From assembly GCA_902477755.1 (NCBI GenBank), contig CABSIK010000001.1:1-64000 (forward strand): 64,000 bases of DNA, in the 5' to 3' direction. Source of the stretch: an uncultured Clostridia bacterium (lineage in GTDB: Bacteria > Bacillota > Clostridia > Lachnospirales > Anaerotignaceae). Positions 45,948-57,200 of the stretch are shown piece by piece. Made by a program: the position numbers and the translations under genes. Numbering within the stretch: position 1 is the stretch's first letter; the number at the start of each line of letters is the position of its first letter. The notes beneath the pieces are model-generated. The model worked only from the letters and a program-made list of their open reading frames with translations. It did not search any database and was not told the DNA's origin.

Positions 45948-47222
45948 ATGCCTAACCAGATTCCCGGCAAGGGCAATTACAATTTTATAGATTTATTTGC
46001 GGGAGCCGGAGGACTATCTGAAGGCTTTATTCAGGCTGGCTTTAACCCGATAGCTCATGTGGAAATGAATAAGTTTGCTACGCAGACTTTGATCACACGC
46101 AGTGCTTATTATTACTTGAAGCAAACAAATCGGTTGGACATTTATTATCGCTATCTGCGTGGCGATATTACTCGCGAAGATTTTCTGAAGATAATTCCCA
46201 ATCACATCGAAAAAACAGTTATTTGTGAAACGATGTCCGATAATACTCTTCCTGGAATTTTCAAAACTATAGATGGAATTATGAAGATTCGGAATATTCA
46301 AAGTGTAGATGTAGTAATTGGCGGACCACCTTGTCAAGCATATTCTCTTGTGGGGCGGGCACAAAGTAGTCACATGAATCGCCCAATGTCTGAAGATCCA
46401 AGAAATGGGCTGTATAAGTTGTACGCACGAGTTTTGAAACGCTATCAACCCAAAATGTTTGTCTTTGAAAATGTAATGGGCATTTTTTCTGCGAATAAGG
46501 GCACAACTTTTAGGAATTTAACTAAATACCTTCGTAGAGTGGGTTATGAAATTGAATGTCATGAACAGAATTCAAAAGACTTTGGTGTTTTGCAGAATCG
46601 ACGTAGGTTAATAATAGTGGGATGGCTAAAAAACAGTGGGATGGCTTATCCTGAGTTCTTGAAACGAGAGATGGCATTTACGGTAAATGATTTGTTAGCT
46701 GATCTTCCAAAATTAACACCTGGTATTGGTTCAACTGAGTATCGAACAACTGAATGGAGCCAATATGTAACGGAGACAGGAATACGAACATCGGAAGATG
46801 TACTTACCCTTCATAAAAGTCGTCCTAATAAAGAACGAGATATTGAAATATATAAAAGAGCAATAGAACTATGGAATGATGGACACAAGCGTCTGAATTA
46901 CAACGACTTACCAGAAGAATTAAAAACACATAAGAATAGGCATTCATTTGTAGATCGTTTTAAGGTTGTTGAGGGAGATGAACAATGCTGTCATACTGTT
47001 CTTGCTCATCTTTCAAAAGATGGCCACTATTTTATTCATCCAGATATAGAGCAACATCGCTCTATAACAGTCAGAGAAGCTGCTCGTATTCAATCCTTTC
47101 CTGATAGCTATTTCTTTGAAGGACCAAGAACGGCACAGTTTATCCAAGTTGGAAATGCAGTTCCACCGCTTATGGCAAAGGGAATCGCTTTAGGAATATT
47201 CGAGCAGTTAGATAAAAGATAG
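45948..47222 (+). CDS. C5-cytosine DNA methyltransferase (DrmMII-like)
   Basis: A 424-residue m5C methyltransferase. FIDLFAGAGGLSEGF (SAM), GGPPCQAYS with catalytic Cys129, FENV, QNRRRLIIVG and the C-terminal FIQVGNAVPPLMAKGI are intact; residues about 215-350 form the target-recognition region. It should mark host DNA as self for the DISARM genes downstream. A C5 methylase is the class 2 DISARM modification enzyme, but here it accompanies a class 1-type helicase. Confidence 0.93.
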   Translation: MPNQIPGKGNYNFIDLFAGAGGLSEGFIQAGFNPIAHVEMNKFATQTLITRSAYYYLKQTNRLDIYYRYLRGDITREDFLKIIPNHIEKTVICETMSDNTLPGIFKTIDGIMKIRNIQSVDVVIGGPPCQAYSLVGRAQSSHMNRPMSEDPRNGLYKLYARVLKRYQPKMFVFENVMGIFSANKGTTFRNLTKYLRRVGYEIECHEQNSKDFGVLQNRRRLIIVGWLKNSGMAYPEFLKREMAFTVNDLLADLPKLTPGIGSTEYRTTEWSQYVTETGIRTSEDVLTLHKSRPNKERDIEIYKRAIELWNDGHKRLNYNDLPEELKTHKNRHSFVDRFKVVEGDEQCCHTVLAHLSKDGHYFIHPDIEQHRSITVREAARIQSFPDSYFFEGPRTAQFIQVGNAVPPLMAKGIALGIFEQLDKR

Positions 47223-47233
47223 GAGTAATAGTG

Positions 47234-49846
47234 ATGGTAAGTAACTTGCTTTTAGAACAATATGGAAGATTTAAAAAAGTGGAGTTGGAAGAATCTCCTT
47301 TCCGTTGCCTGCTGAATACCAACATTGAAATCAATCCCCATCAGATTAATGCATTTTGTGCTGCAATTCAGGCTCTGAAAACCGGGGGTATTGTTCTTGC
47401 GGACGAAGTTGGTCTCGGTAAAACCATCGAAGCAGGTCTTACTCTCAAATATGTACTGGATTCAGGAGCGAAGCGTGTTTTGATTGCACTCCCAGCAACT
47501 CTGCGAAAACAGTGGGAGATTGAATTAGAAGAAAAATTCGGCTTAGAATCTACGATTTTGGATCGCTTTACCGTGGAAAGTGAACCTATGGGATGGAAGA
47601 CTTGGCTAGAGGACAAAAGTAAGGTCCGAATTGTGTTGGCTTCTTATGACTACTCTTCCAAGCTCATGAAACGATTTCCTAATGTGAAGTGGGACTTTAT
47701 CATCATTGATGAAGCTCATAATCTCCGTAATGTTTTTCATGGCACAAAACGTGCAAAGAGGCTTTATGACCTTTCTCAAGGTATCCCGAAAATTCTGCTT
47801 ACAGCTACTCCTCTACAAAATACCCTGTCAGACCTTCATGGTTTGATTTCTTTTATTGACCCCCGCATTTTCGGTAGCGAGAAGGTATTCAATAAGAGAT
47901 TTATCGAAGGCGAGGACTATGCAGAACTAAAGAGAGAACTCATCCCTGTTTTGTACCGAACGCTTAGACGGGATGTTGGAAAATATATGGACTTCAAAAG
48001 AAGAGAATGTCGAACGATTGATTTCATTCTTTCTCCCGATGAAGTCGAACTATATATGCGTGTGAACAACTTCTTAAAGCGTGATGCTTTGTATTCTATC
48101 CCCAATGCAAACAAGGGGTTAATTGTACTAGTTATCCGAAAGTTGCTTGCCTCGTCAAGTTATGCCTTGATAGAAACATTTGAGGTATTAAAAAGGAGGC
48201 TTGAAAAGTTATACGAAGGCACAAAATCAGCAAATGCTCAAGACGGTTTTGATTTATTCTGGGAATTTGTAGAAGATGAAATTGATGAATCTGGTTTTGA
48301 GGAAATCGATGATGAGGATACCGCTTTTCAAAAGCAGCAGATACAAGCTGAAATTGATGAGGTTAATGCAATCATAGAAACGGCAAGTCGTATCCAAAGT
48401 AATGCTAAGATAAAAGCCTTGAAAACTGCGATTCATACGGCTTTTGAGTATCAAGAAAAACAAGGCATTCCACAAAAGGTTGTTGTGTTTACGGAATCGA
48501 AGCGAACCCAGAAATACATTGCTTCAGAGTTGCGCAAGGACGGATTCGATGAAGATGATATTCTTTTGTTCAATGGCGACTTTAACGATGCCATGACCAA
48601 AGAAATCTATCGTGCGTGGAAGGTGAAAAACTTTGGCAAGACTAACTATGGTCGCGGAGTTGAGTACAAACACGCTATTGTGGATTATTTTAAGGAACAT
48701 TCCAGAATCCTCATTGTAACAGACGCTGGTTCTGAAGGCTTAAATCTTCAATTTTGTAACACTGTTGTCAATTATGACCTTCCTTGGAACCCGCAGAAGA
48801 TTGAGCAAAGAATTGGTCGTTGTCACCGTTATGGACAAAAGCATGACGTTGTTGCAATTAACCTTTTGAACACTGGCAACGAAGCTGATCGACGTGTTTA
48901 TGAGATTCTGTCAAAGAAGTTTGAATTGTTTGACGGTGTATTCGGTGCTTCAGACATTGCATTGGGAGCACTGGAATCGGGAAGCAGTTTTGAAAAAACA
49001 ATTCTGGATATTTATCAGCATTGCAGAACTAGAGCAGAGTTCAAAAAGGCATTTGATAAATTGGATCGTCAACTTGATGCTAAGCGCAACAAAAAAGCCA
49101 TTCAGTTGCGTTCAATATTAATGACGGAAAGCTCTGGCGCAAAGGACGCTGCGCTTGAGAAAACAAAAAAAGATATAGATCGGTATCTACGAGAAGTGGA
49201 TTATTGGTCTGAGGTTGCTGACCCAGAGGTCGAAGGAAAAACCTATTATTGGAAAATTGATAACTGGGGTAAGCAAACTTTCGGTTCGCATGGAACCTTA
49301 TTTGTTGGCGCTTTTTGTAAATCCAACTGTGAAATGCTATTCCCAGTGTTGCTGCTCTGCGATGAGCAAGGCAGATACATTGACTTCACCGAGGATGACA
49401 TCATTGGCGCACTTGAAACAGTAGATGATGAGGACGTTAGATACTTTAAGCCAACGGATGAAGAGATGGCGCAGTATAGAGATATTTATGACACTCTAGT
49501 TAAAGAGATGTTGGCCAAGTATCAAGCGGCATCCAAACCTGTGATGGATTACAACAGACGCAAGGTAGAGAATTGGGCTGATATTCAGCGAGAACAGTTG
49601 AACATTCAAATCGCTGAGATGACAACGGAAATTGAGGAGCTATCTGCCCAAGCCGCAGCAGCAAAAGACTTTTTGCAGAAGATTGATATTCGCAAAAAGG
49701 TTGAGGAGAAAAAAAACAGCTTCAGAAGGTACAAACTGCCTTCCATCAAAAGGTCTCCTCTATTCAAGCAGAGGCTGAAAGAGAAATCTCTGACTTTAAT
49801 CAGCAATTCGATATTCAGCCGATTTTACTTGTCAATGTTGTGCTAA
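47234..49846 (+). CDS. drmD: SNF2-type helicase DrmD, 3' frame break
   Basis: An SF2 SNF2-like helicase of 870 codons: Walker A EVGLGKT near residue 60, DEAH (about 159-162), LTATPLQN, and motif VI QRIGRCHRYGQ near 525. It is the DrmD component of DISARM class 1. At the A8 tract 49709-49716 the frame turns into an unnatural tail (SFRRYKLPSIKRSPLF); one more A would continue as coiled coil and end FDIQPILLVNVVLKF at 49854. So the last 45 or so residues are out of frame: true mutation, slippage-corrected, or sequence error. GTG at 47231 precedes the ATG used. Confidence 0.87.
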   Translation: MVSNLLLEQYGRFKKVELEESPFRCLLNTNIEINPHQINAFCAAIQALKTGGIVLADEVGLGKTIEAGLTLKYVLDSGAKRVLIALPATLRKQWEIELEEKFGLESTILDRFTVESEPMGWKTWLEDKSKVRIVLASYDYSSKLMKRFPNVKWDFIIIDEAHNLRNVFHGTKRAKRLYDLSQGIPKILLTATPLQNTLSDLHGLISFIDPRIFGSEKVFNKRFIEGEDYAELKRELIPVLYRTLRRDVGKYMDFKRRECRTIDFILSPDEVELYMRVNNFLKRDALYSIPNANKGLIVLVIRKLLASSSYALIETFEVLKRRLEKLYEGTKSANAQDGFDLFWEFVEDEIDESGFEEIDDEDTAFQKQQIQAEIDEVNAIIETASRIQSNAKIKALKTAIHTAFEYQEKQGIPQKVVVFTESKRTQKYIASELRKDGFDEDDILLFNGDFNDAMTKEIYRAWKVKNFGKTNYGRGVEYKHAIVDYFKEHSRILIVTDAGSEGLNLQFCNTVVNYDLPWNPQKIEQRIGRCHRYGQKHDVVAINLLNTGNEADRRVYEILSKKFELFDGVFGASDIALGALESGSSFEKTILDIYQHCRTRAEFKKAFDKLDRQLDAKRNKKAIQLRSILMTESSGAKDAALEKTKKDIDRYLREVDYWSEVADPEVEGKTYYWKIDNWGKQTFGSHGTLFVGAFCKSNCEMLFPVLLLCDEQGRYIDFTEDDIIGALETVDDEDVRYFKPTDEEMAQYRDIYDTLVKEMLAKYQAASKPVMDYNRRKVENWADIQREQLNIQIAEMTTEIEELSAQAAAAKDFLQKIDIRKKVEEKKNSFRRYKLPSIKRSPLFKQRLKEKSLTLISNSIFSRFYLSMLC

Positions 49847-49878
49847 AGTTCTGATAGAAAGGAATTGGAGACACAGTT

Positions 49879-51582
49879 ATGGAACATAAAGGGAAATTGG
49901 AATTGACCTGGGTTGGAAAATATGATGACAAGGTGCTCGAACCTCGTATTTTAGTTGAGGATCGTGAGAAATCATATGGAGACCCCCGTAGTGAAAATAT
50001 GTTAATTCACGGTGATAACCTGATTGCACTACAAGCACTTCAGCAGGATTTTTATGGCTCGATAAAGTGTATCTATATCGATCCCCCATATAATACAGGC
50101 AGCGCACTTGTTGGGCAGAAGTACGACGATAATTTGGAGCATAGTACCTGGTTGACCTTGATGAGGAGTAGGCTTGTACTTTTAAGGGAGTTACTTTGTG
50201 AGGAAGGAACTATATGGATTCAGATTGATGATGAAGAGCAAGCATACTTAAAGGTGCTTTGTGACGAGGTGTTCGGACGAGGAAACTTCGTTAATATGAT
50301 TTCTGTCAATATGAAGAATATTGCCGGAGCATCTGGTGGTGGTGAAGATAAACGCCTGAAGAAAAATTGTGAATATATCCTTATTTACGCTAAGGATTAT
50401 ACCCTTTTACCACTTTTTAATGGGCCATATGTCTACACGGAAATGTCTGAGCTTATTCAGCAATATCTGGATGAAGGAAAAAGCTGGAAATACACTTCCG
50501 TGTTGGTTAATCCCGGTGCAAAAGAGTATATAGGATCTACTGTAGATGGAGCTGGAAATGAAATTAAAGTTTACCGCCGAACAGGTGTGGAAACAATGTC
50601 TATCAACCAAATTGCAAAAAAAGAAGGCCTTACCATCAAGGAAGCATATAGAAAACACGGAATTAATGTATTTAGGACAACTAATGCTCAAACTTCAATA
50701 AGAACAAGAATCATTGAATACAGAAAGCAAAATGATATTCACGATCCATATCTTTCGATAGAGTATATCCCTCGAACAGGCAAAAATAAGGGCGTGGTTT
50801 ATGAGCAATTCTATAAGGATGAGGGCTGCAATTTATTTGTTTGGCTGAGAGATACATCAGAGGTCATTGATGGCGAACTATTCAAAAAAGATCTTCAGGG
50901 GACCTACTGGGATATGAATGCTTGGATGAAAAATCTTACCAAGGAAGGTTCCGTCGAATTTGGTAATGGAAAAAAGCCAGAACAGCTAATCAGGCAAATT
51001 TTTGAAATGACTACTGAACCAGGCGATTGGGTTCTAGACTCTTTCTTGGGGTCTGGAACTACAGCTGCGGTTGCAACTAAGATGGGCCGAAAGTGGGTTG
51101 GCATTGAACTTAGAAATCATGCATACACCCATTGCAAGGTTCGACTTGATAGAGTCATCAGCGGTGAAGATGCTGGAGGTATTACAAAAGCCGTGGGTTG
51201 GGAAGGTGGAAGCGGCTATCATTTTTATGAACTTGCACCGAGTCTTCTTGTCAAAAATGAGCGTTTACCAATTTATCAAATAAACCCTGAGTACACCTTT
51301 GAAATGCTGTGCGAAGCTATTTGCAAAATCGAAGGATTCAAATACAAACCAGACGGCGTGTATCACGGACACTCTTCAGAAAAGAGATTCATCCATATCA
51401 CAAAAGAATTTGTAAACGCCGACTATATTCGTTCTATTACGACTACTCTTGGTGAAGATCAATCACTACTGGTGTATAGTACAAAGGTTCAGTCTGATCT
51501 GAGACTTCCAGATAACATTGAAGTCAAGCGTATCCCGAAGGATTTGCTGGACAAGTGTACTTTTGAAAGCGAGGTGCGATAA
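49879..51582 (+). CDS. Type III Mod-like N6-adenine DNA methyltransferase
   Basis: A 567-residue beta-class methyltransferase: DPPYNTG (Asp68-Tyr71) comes before the SAM motif DSFLGSGTTAAVATKMGRKWVGIEL in family form (from Asp387), with a long target-recognition region between. This order and size are those of type III Mod subunits. In the DISARM frame it takes the drmMI place, but its stop abuts a Res-type gene directly, so the pair reads as a type III R-M system built into the locus. Confidence 0.9.
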   Translation: MEHKGKLELTWVGKYDDKVLEPRILVEDREKSYGDPRSENMLIHGDNLIALQALQQDFYGSIKCIYIDPPYNTGSALVGQKYDDNLEHSTWLTLMRSRLVLLRELLCEEGTIWIQIDDEEQAYLKVLCDEVFGRGNFVNMISVNMKNIAGASGGGEDKRLKKNCEYILIYAKDYTLLPLFNGPYVYTEMSELIQQYLDEGKSWKYTSVLVNPGAKEYIGSTVDGAGNEIKVYRRTGVETMSINQIAKKEGLTIKEAYRKHGINVFRTTNAQTSIRTRIIEYRKQNDIHDPYLSIEYIPRTGKNKGVVYEQFYKDEGCNLFVWLRDTSEVIDGELFKKDLQGTYWDMNAWMKNLTKEGSVEFGNGKKPEQLIRQIFEMTTEPGDWVLDSFLGSGTTAAVATKMGRKWVGIELRNHAYTHCKVRLDRVISGEDAGGITKAVGWEGGSGYHFYELAPSLLVKNERLPIYQINPEYTFEMLCEAICKIEGFKYKPDGVYHGHSSEKRFIHITKEFVNADYIRSITTTLGEDQSLLVYSTKVQSDLRLPDNIEVKRIPKDLLDKCTFESEVR

Positions 51583-54231
51583 ATGGCTGATATTGTCGCT
51601 AAAATTGGATATGCCATGAGTCTGCGCAAGCCCCAACAGGAAGCGCTTTCCTATCTGGATGCAATCAGTACTCACTGCGATTATAAGAAGGATAGTAAGG
51701 CAACGATTGAGGCTGTTGCAACAGAATACTGTGAAAAGCAACGTAAAATCAAAGTTGACGATAAATTTGATTTCCCCTCTTTCTGTTATGCTATGGCAAC
51801 CGGCATTGGCAAAACTCGCCTTATGGGTGCAAGTATTTATTATCTTTACAAGACGAAGGGCTATCGCCACTTTTTTATTTTGGCACCGGGCAATACAATC
51901 TATGAAAAACTTCGGAAAGAGTCTAATCCGAATCATCCAAAGTATATCTTTAAGGGATTAGAATCAGAAATGGGACGCCCGAAAGTGTATGACGGCGAAA
52001 ACTATGATTCTTATCCTGTAAGATATAAGCAGATGAGCCTTCAGCTTGAAAAAGGCTCAGAAATTGAGCTGTTTATTTTTAATATCGGCAAGATTTTTAA
52101 CAGCAAAACTGACACCCAGTTTAACTTCCATAAGTTCAAAGAAACTCTAGGAATGTCCTTTGCGGAGGTTCTTTCTAGTTTTGATGATCTTGTGATTTGT
52201 ATGGATGAGGCGCACCGTTACTATGCCCCAGCTTCCATGAAAGCCATTAACTTTCTAAAGCCTGCCTTGGGTTTAGAATTTACAGCGACTCCTAAATCAA
52301 CCAATAACGTAATTTACGCCTATGACTTGGCACGGGGTGCTGTAGAGGGATATTTGAAAACTCCTGTTGTCATGGGACGCTCTAACATGGCTGGGTATAG
52401 CGCAGAAGACATTGAGGAAATGAAAATACGCGATGGCTTAACATTGCATGAGCATCGTAAGGGAGTTCTTCGACAATTTTGTAATGACAATGGTCTGCCG
52501 TATGTAAAGCCTATCGTTTTGATTGCTTGCCGTGATACAAATCATGCCAAGGAGATCCGCACACTAATTGATAGCGATGGATTTTTGAATGGTAGATACA
52601 AAGGTAAAGTTATTGAAATCCATTCCAATATGAAAGGCGATGAATCGGAGGAAAACATCCGATTGCTCCTTTCCATTGAACACACCCAGAATCCAGTTGA
52701 AATTGTTCTTCATGTCTACAAGTTGAAAGAGGGCTGGGATGTCAATAATCTTTTCACTATCATTCCGTTAAACGCAGCAAAAAGCGATATTTTGGCTATG
52801 CAGACTATTGGTCGCGGTCTTCGTCTACCTTTTGGCAAAACTACTGGCAATGAGGATATTGACACACTGGATATTGTCGCTCACGATCATTACCGCGAAT
52901 TGGTGGATGAAATTAAAAATAGTGATATTTTCCGGTATCGAGATTTGGACAAGTCCGTGGTTGAACCTTTAGACACAGTAGATATTAGCAGTCCTGTTGA
53001 CGAAGATCAGCTCACTATTTTTGACTATGCTGTGACTGATGCTGGTGTGAAGTCTTTTTCAGAAATCAATACCAACACAAAAACGCAACAGGAATTGTAC
53101 GAGGCATATTTGAAGGCTTTTGGTTCTGGGAAGAGGCAAGAACAAACACCATCCGATATGCAACAGCTTACTATGGAGCAAGTTTTTGGTACAGGAACTA
53201 GCAGTAAAGAAACTAAGCTAGATGAAAATTCGCATGATTCAAAAGTAGATAATAAGGATAAAAAAACTTTGTCTAAAAATGAATTTGTTCAAAAAATCAA
53301 GGAATATTCGGGTAAGGCTATTTCTGTACCGAAAATTTTGGTACAAACAACATCTGAGGTTACGTTTAATCGCTTTAAGGTTAAAAGAACCATTCCAGAT
53401 TTTGAAGTTGCAATGGCTAAAATTGAAAGATTTGATGCTATAAACCAGCAGCTTCTAACTTCTGTCGATGCACAGATTCTGGAAGTAGACAATGCACTGA
53501 ATACACTAGCATGTATGCTTCTTGACTCTATAAGTGAGCTATCCTATGAAGATGCTGATTTCATTATTGATGTTGTGAATCAGTATCTTGAACAAATTGA
53601 TGGTACTGAGGAGGACAAGCGTAAGATAGTTCGTCGTTATGCCTCTTTGATTGTTTCTGATATCAGAAAACAGATTTTTGAACATACAGAACGTAAAACT
53701 GAGGATATTCATATTGTTCAGAAGGATTTGATTCTGTTCCGTAAGTTCGTAAAGAATGTCAAGAAAGATGGTCAAGTTCGTTTTGATAAACCATTTACGG
53801 ACAAGGCAAATATCAAGAAATATCTGTTTATAGGATATAAGAAGGCATATTATACCGAAAATACTTTTGACAGTGATCCAGAACGTCTATTTTCTATCAT
53901 TCTTGAAGAAGACCCAGATGTGATTCGTTGGATTAAACCACCTTTGAATCAGTTGGGGCTTTTCTGGCAGGCTGGTCAACAGTATAACCCAGACTTCTTG
54001 GTAGAGACAACAAGTGGAAAGTTCATGGTAGAAGTAAAGGCTTCCAATGAAGTCACCACCAATGAAGTTGTTGCAAAAGCGCGTGAAGGTATCAAATGGT
54101 GTCGTTTTGCATCTACAGCAGACCCTGACCATAAGGTTTGGGAGTATCGCTTGATTTCTGATGATAACATCATACTTGGAAACACTTGTAAGTATACTCT
54201 AGGTACAGCACATAAGATCAAGGAGGGATAA
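51583..54231 (+). CDS. Type III Res-like helicase-endonuclease
   Basis: An 882-residue SF2 helicase with C-terminal nuclease: Walker A ATGIGKT (72-78), DEAH (208-211), FTATP, QTIGRGLRLP, and PD-(D/E)xK catalytic set Asp804...Glu817-V-Lys819 in NPDFLVE and FMVEVKA. ATG immediately follows the Mod stop. Translocating restriction subunit, partner of Mod. Residues about 500-570 form a low-complexity linker. Confidence 0.9.
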   Translation: MADIVAKIGYAMSLRKPQQEALSYLDAISTHCDYKKDSKATIEAVATEYCEKQRKIKVDDKFDFPSFCYAMATGIGKTRLMGASIYYLYKTKGYRHFFILAPGNTIYEKLRKESNPNHPKYIFKGLESEMGRPKVYDGENYDSYPVRYKQMSLQLEKGSEIELFIFNIGKIFNSKTDTQFNFHKFKETLGMSFAEVLSSFDDLVICMDEAHRYYAPASMKAINFLKPALGLEFTATPKSTNNVIYAYDLARGAVEGYLKTPVVMGRSNMAGYSAEDIEEMKIRDGLTLHEHRKGVLRQFCNDNGLPYVKPIVLIACRDTNHAKEIRTLIDSDGFLNGRYKGKVIEIHSNMKGDESEENIRLLLSIEHTQNPVEIVLHVYKLKEGWDVNNLFTIIPLNAAKSDILAMQTIGRGLRLPFGKTTGNEDIDTLDIVAHDHYRELVDEIKNSDIFRYRDLDKSVVEPLDTVDISSPVDEDQLTIFDYAVTDAGVKSFSEINTNTKTQQELYEAYLKAFGSGKRQEQTPSDMQQLTMEQVFGTGTSSKETKLDENSHDSKVDNKDKKTLSKNEFVQKIKEYSGKAISVPKILVQTTSEVTFNRFKVKRTIPDFEVAMAKIERFDAINQQLLTSVDAQILEVDNALNTLACMLLDSISELSYEDADFIIDVVNQYLEQIDGTEEDKRKIVRRYASLIVSDIRKQIFEHTERKTEDIHIVQKDLILFRKFVKNVKKDGQVRFDKPFTDKANIKKYLFIGYKKAYYTENTFDSDPERLFSIILEEDPDVIRWIKPPLNQLGLFWQAGQQYNPDFLVETTSGKFMVEVKASNEVTTNEVVAKAREGIKWCRFASTADPDHKVWEYRLISDDNIILGNTCKYTLGTAHKIKEG

Positions 54232-54233
54232 CT

Positions 54234-57200
54234 GTGCCTGATAGATTCAAATATGCAAAAGTGCGGCAGGAGATTATCAATGCTCTTAGAACTGACTTGA
54301 TGGGACCCCAGTCTGCCAATGAGATATTAGATGAAAACCCGAAAAGTGCCTATATTATCGGTATGCTTGCTTCTCAGGCGGTTGATAAAGGTATTGCTAC
54401 CGCTGGTGAACAAGAGGTGGATGTCGATATTGCGTATGGTGATTCTGACGATTATACCGCTGGTGAAGATGATGATAATGAACCTATAATGACAACCAGC
54501 TTTAAGCTGCCTACGTCTATAGGTATTAGTTTTTACATCGCATCATCCACTAAGAGTATCAACATTGACGTCTCTTGGGGCGACTATGTACGCTTTGTAG
54601 ACAAGAAAGTCGGGAAAGATGGCAAGGAATATAACCATGCTAGTTTTACCCGACAACCAATGAAATCTACAATTTGCATTGATTTTACCTCTTTTGAAAG
54701 AAATGCAGAATTCCGTCTTGCAGAAGATTCAAATATTGTCGTATACATTTCCAGAATACCTCTAAAAACTGGCTATTCGTTGGTAACGGCCTCAGTTATA
54801 AATCGCCGTAAGAATTCAGAAAATGAAGTGGAATCTATGATGTTTCAAGTTGAATTGAAAGCTTATTCCGCCGATGGAGATAGGGTTTTCTTCTCTGAAA
54901 ATATTTGTCGAGATGTGCTTGCTGAGGATGAGTTCTACTTTGAACAACGTCCGATTTTGGGGCGTGGTAGGAATTGTGCTGCAACATGGGATGAGCCTGT
55001 TGATGGAAAAACGACATGGATAAAATCTGATTTCATTCCTGAATATGAATTTCCTGGTGTAAGCGCTGCTTTGAAAGGATTTGATAAGTTCTTTTTCTCA
55101 ATGCGATTCATGTCCAATCCTAAAAACAAAGATGGTATCCTTGAACGGTTAAATATTTTAGCTGATTCATATGAGAAATGGATTGAACAAAAACTTGTCT
55201 CAGATGAGAAAATGACCAGTCAGGAATTTAAGAGTACAATAGGCGATAAAGTGGTTGCCCATTGTAGAGAAGCCTTGAATAGAATTCGTGAAGGTATTTT
55301 TCTTATCACAAGTAATGAGATGGCGTTTGATGCGTTTTGCTTTATGAACCGCTCCATGCTGCTTCAGAGAAATATTATGAGTTACTCGAAGAAGCATGGC
55401 ACTGGCATAGAATGTAATTTCAAGGATTTTGTAGACCCAAGAAATCCGGATACCGATTTTGGATGGAGACCTTTCCAGATTGCTTTTATTCTGATGAATT
55501 TAAGTGGAATTGTAAATCCGTTGCATAAAGATCGCGAAGAGGTTGACCTGCTTTATTTTCCGACTGGCGGCGGTAAAACAGAGGCATATTTGGGATTGAT
55601 GGCATTTGTCATTGCAAACAGAAGATTACGGGCGTCGGATACATCTGAATACAATTCGGATGGTGGCGTAACGGCAATACTCCGCTACACACTTCGTCTT
55701 CTGACCACACAACAACGAGATCGTATAACGAAAATGGTTCTTGCTGCTGAGCTAATCCGCCAAAAAACATATCCAAAGTATGGAACCGAACCAATCAGCA
55801 TCGGTTTCTGGGTTGGTGGAGGTGTAACACCAAATAAATTCGAAGAGCTAGTAGAAAAGGCTGATAAGCCGGGTGAGGCGAAAAGAAAACGCAACCTGCT
55901 CTATAAGCAACTGTTAACTTGTCCCTTTTGTGGAAAGCCACTTACGGAAGAAGAATTCTACATTGATCCTGAGCAGAAATCTGTTGCAATTTATTGTGCA
56001 GACAATACTTGCCTGTTCTATAAATACAAGCAAAAGCGGATTCAGATTCCGGTATATCTTGTGGATGAAGAAATCTATGCAAAGTGCCCGACAATTATTC
56101 TGTCCACAGTTGATAAGTTTGCCCGTTTACCTTGGGACGTTAAAACCAACGCTCTATTTGGACGGGTAGATAGAGTTTGTAGTCGAGATGGATATGTTGC
56201 TATAGGTGAAGAACATAAACGGCATAACAGAACACAAAAGTTGCCAACATCAACATTAACACCAATTCGCCCATTCCTTCCACCAGAGCTAATTATCCAA
56301 GATGAGTTGCATTTGATTACTGGTCCGCTTGGAACCGTATATGGTGCATATGAGACCATCATAGAGGAAATGTGTACTTATGGAGAAAAAAGAATTAAGC
56401 CCAAATATGTAGTTTCAACTGCTACTATAAAAAATGCATCCGAACAGACAAAGTGTCTTTATGCGCGTAAATCCACGGCGCAATTTCCGCCGAATGGTTT
56501 TGAGATTGGAGATAGTTTCTTTATAAACGAAATTCCTATTAAAGATGATCCGTTCCGAAAGTATGTAGGAGTTTGCGCACCAGGGCAATCGGTCAAGACC
56601 ACTTTGCTGAGAATGTATGCAATTATTCTCCAAACTGCGTTCCAACTTGCCCAAGAGGATGAGTATAAGGATGTCATTGATCCCTACTATTCACTAGTTG
56701 GGTACTATAACAGTATTCGAGAGTTGGGGGGTGCCGTTCGTTTGTTGCAAGACGATATTCCGAAGCGAATCTATCGAATTAAAACGAAGTATAACATGGA
56801 AAAAGTTCGTTATCTCAACAAAAGAGTTGAAATCACATCGAGAATGTCGTCTTATGAAATTCCTAACAAGCTAAGACAGCTTGAAGCAACATGTGATTCC
56901 AAGGATTGTCTTGATACTGCGGTTGCAACGAATATGATAGCAGTTGGTATGGATGTTGACAGACTTGGATTAATGGCAGTAACCGGTCAGCCGAAGCAAA
57001 ATTCCGAGTATATTCAGGCTACAAGCAGAATTGGTCGTGCGTTTCCTGGCCTAGTATTTACTCTCTATAATCCGTACCGTCCTCGTGATCTTTCTCATTA
57101 TGAAAATTTTACAGGTTACCACTCTCAGCTATATAGATTTGTAGAAGGAACCACTGCAACGCCGTTCTCTGCAAGAGCTAGAGATCGTGTGCTGCACGCT

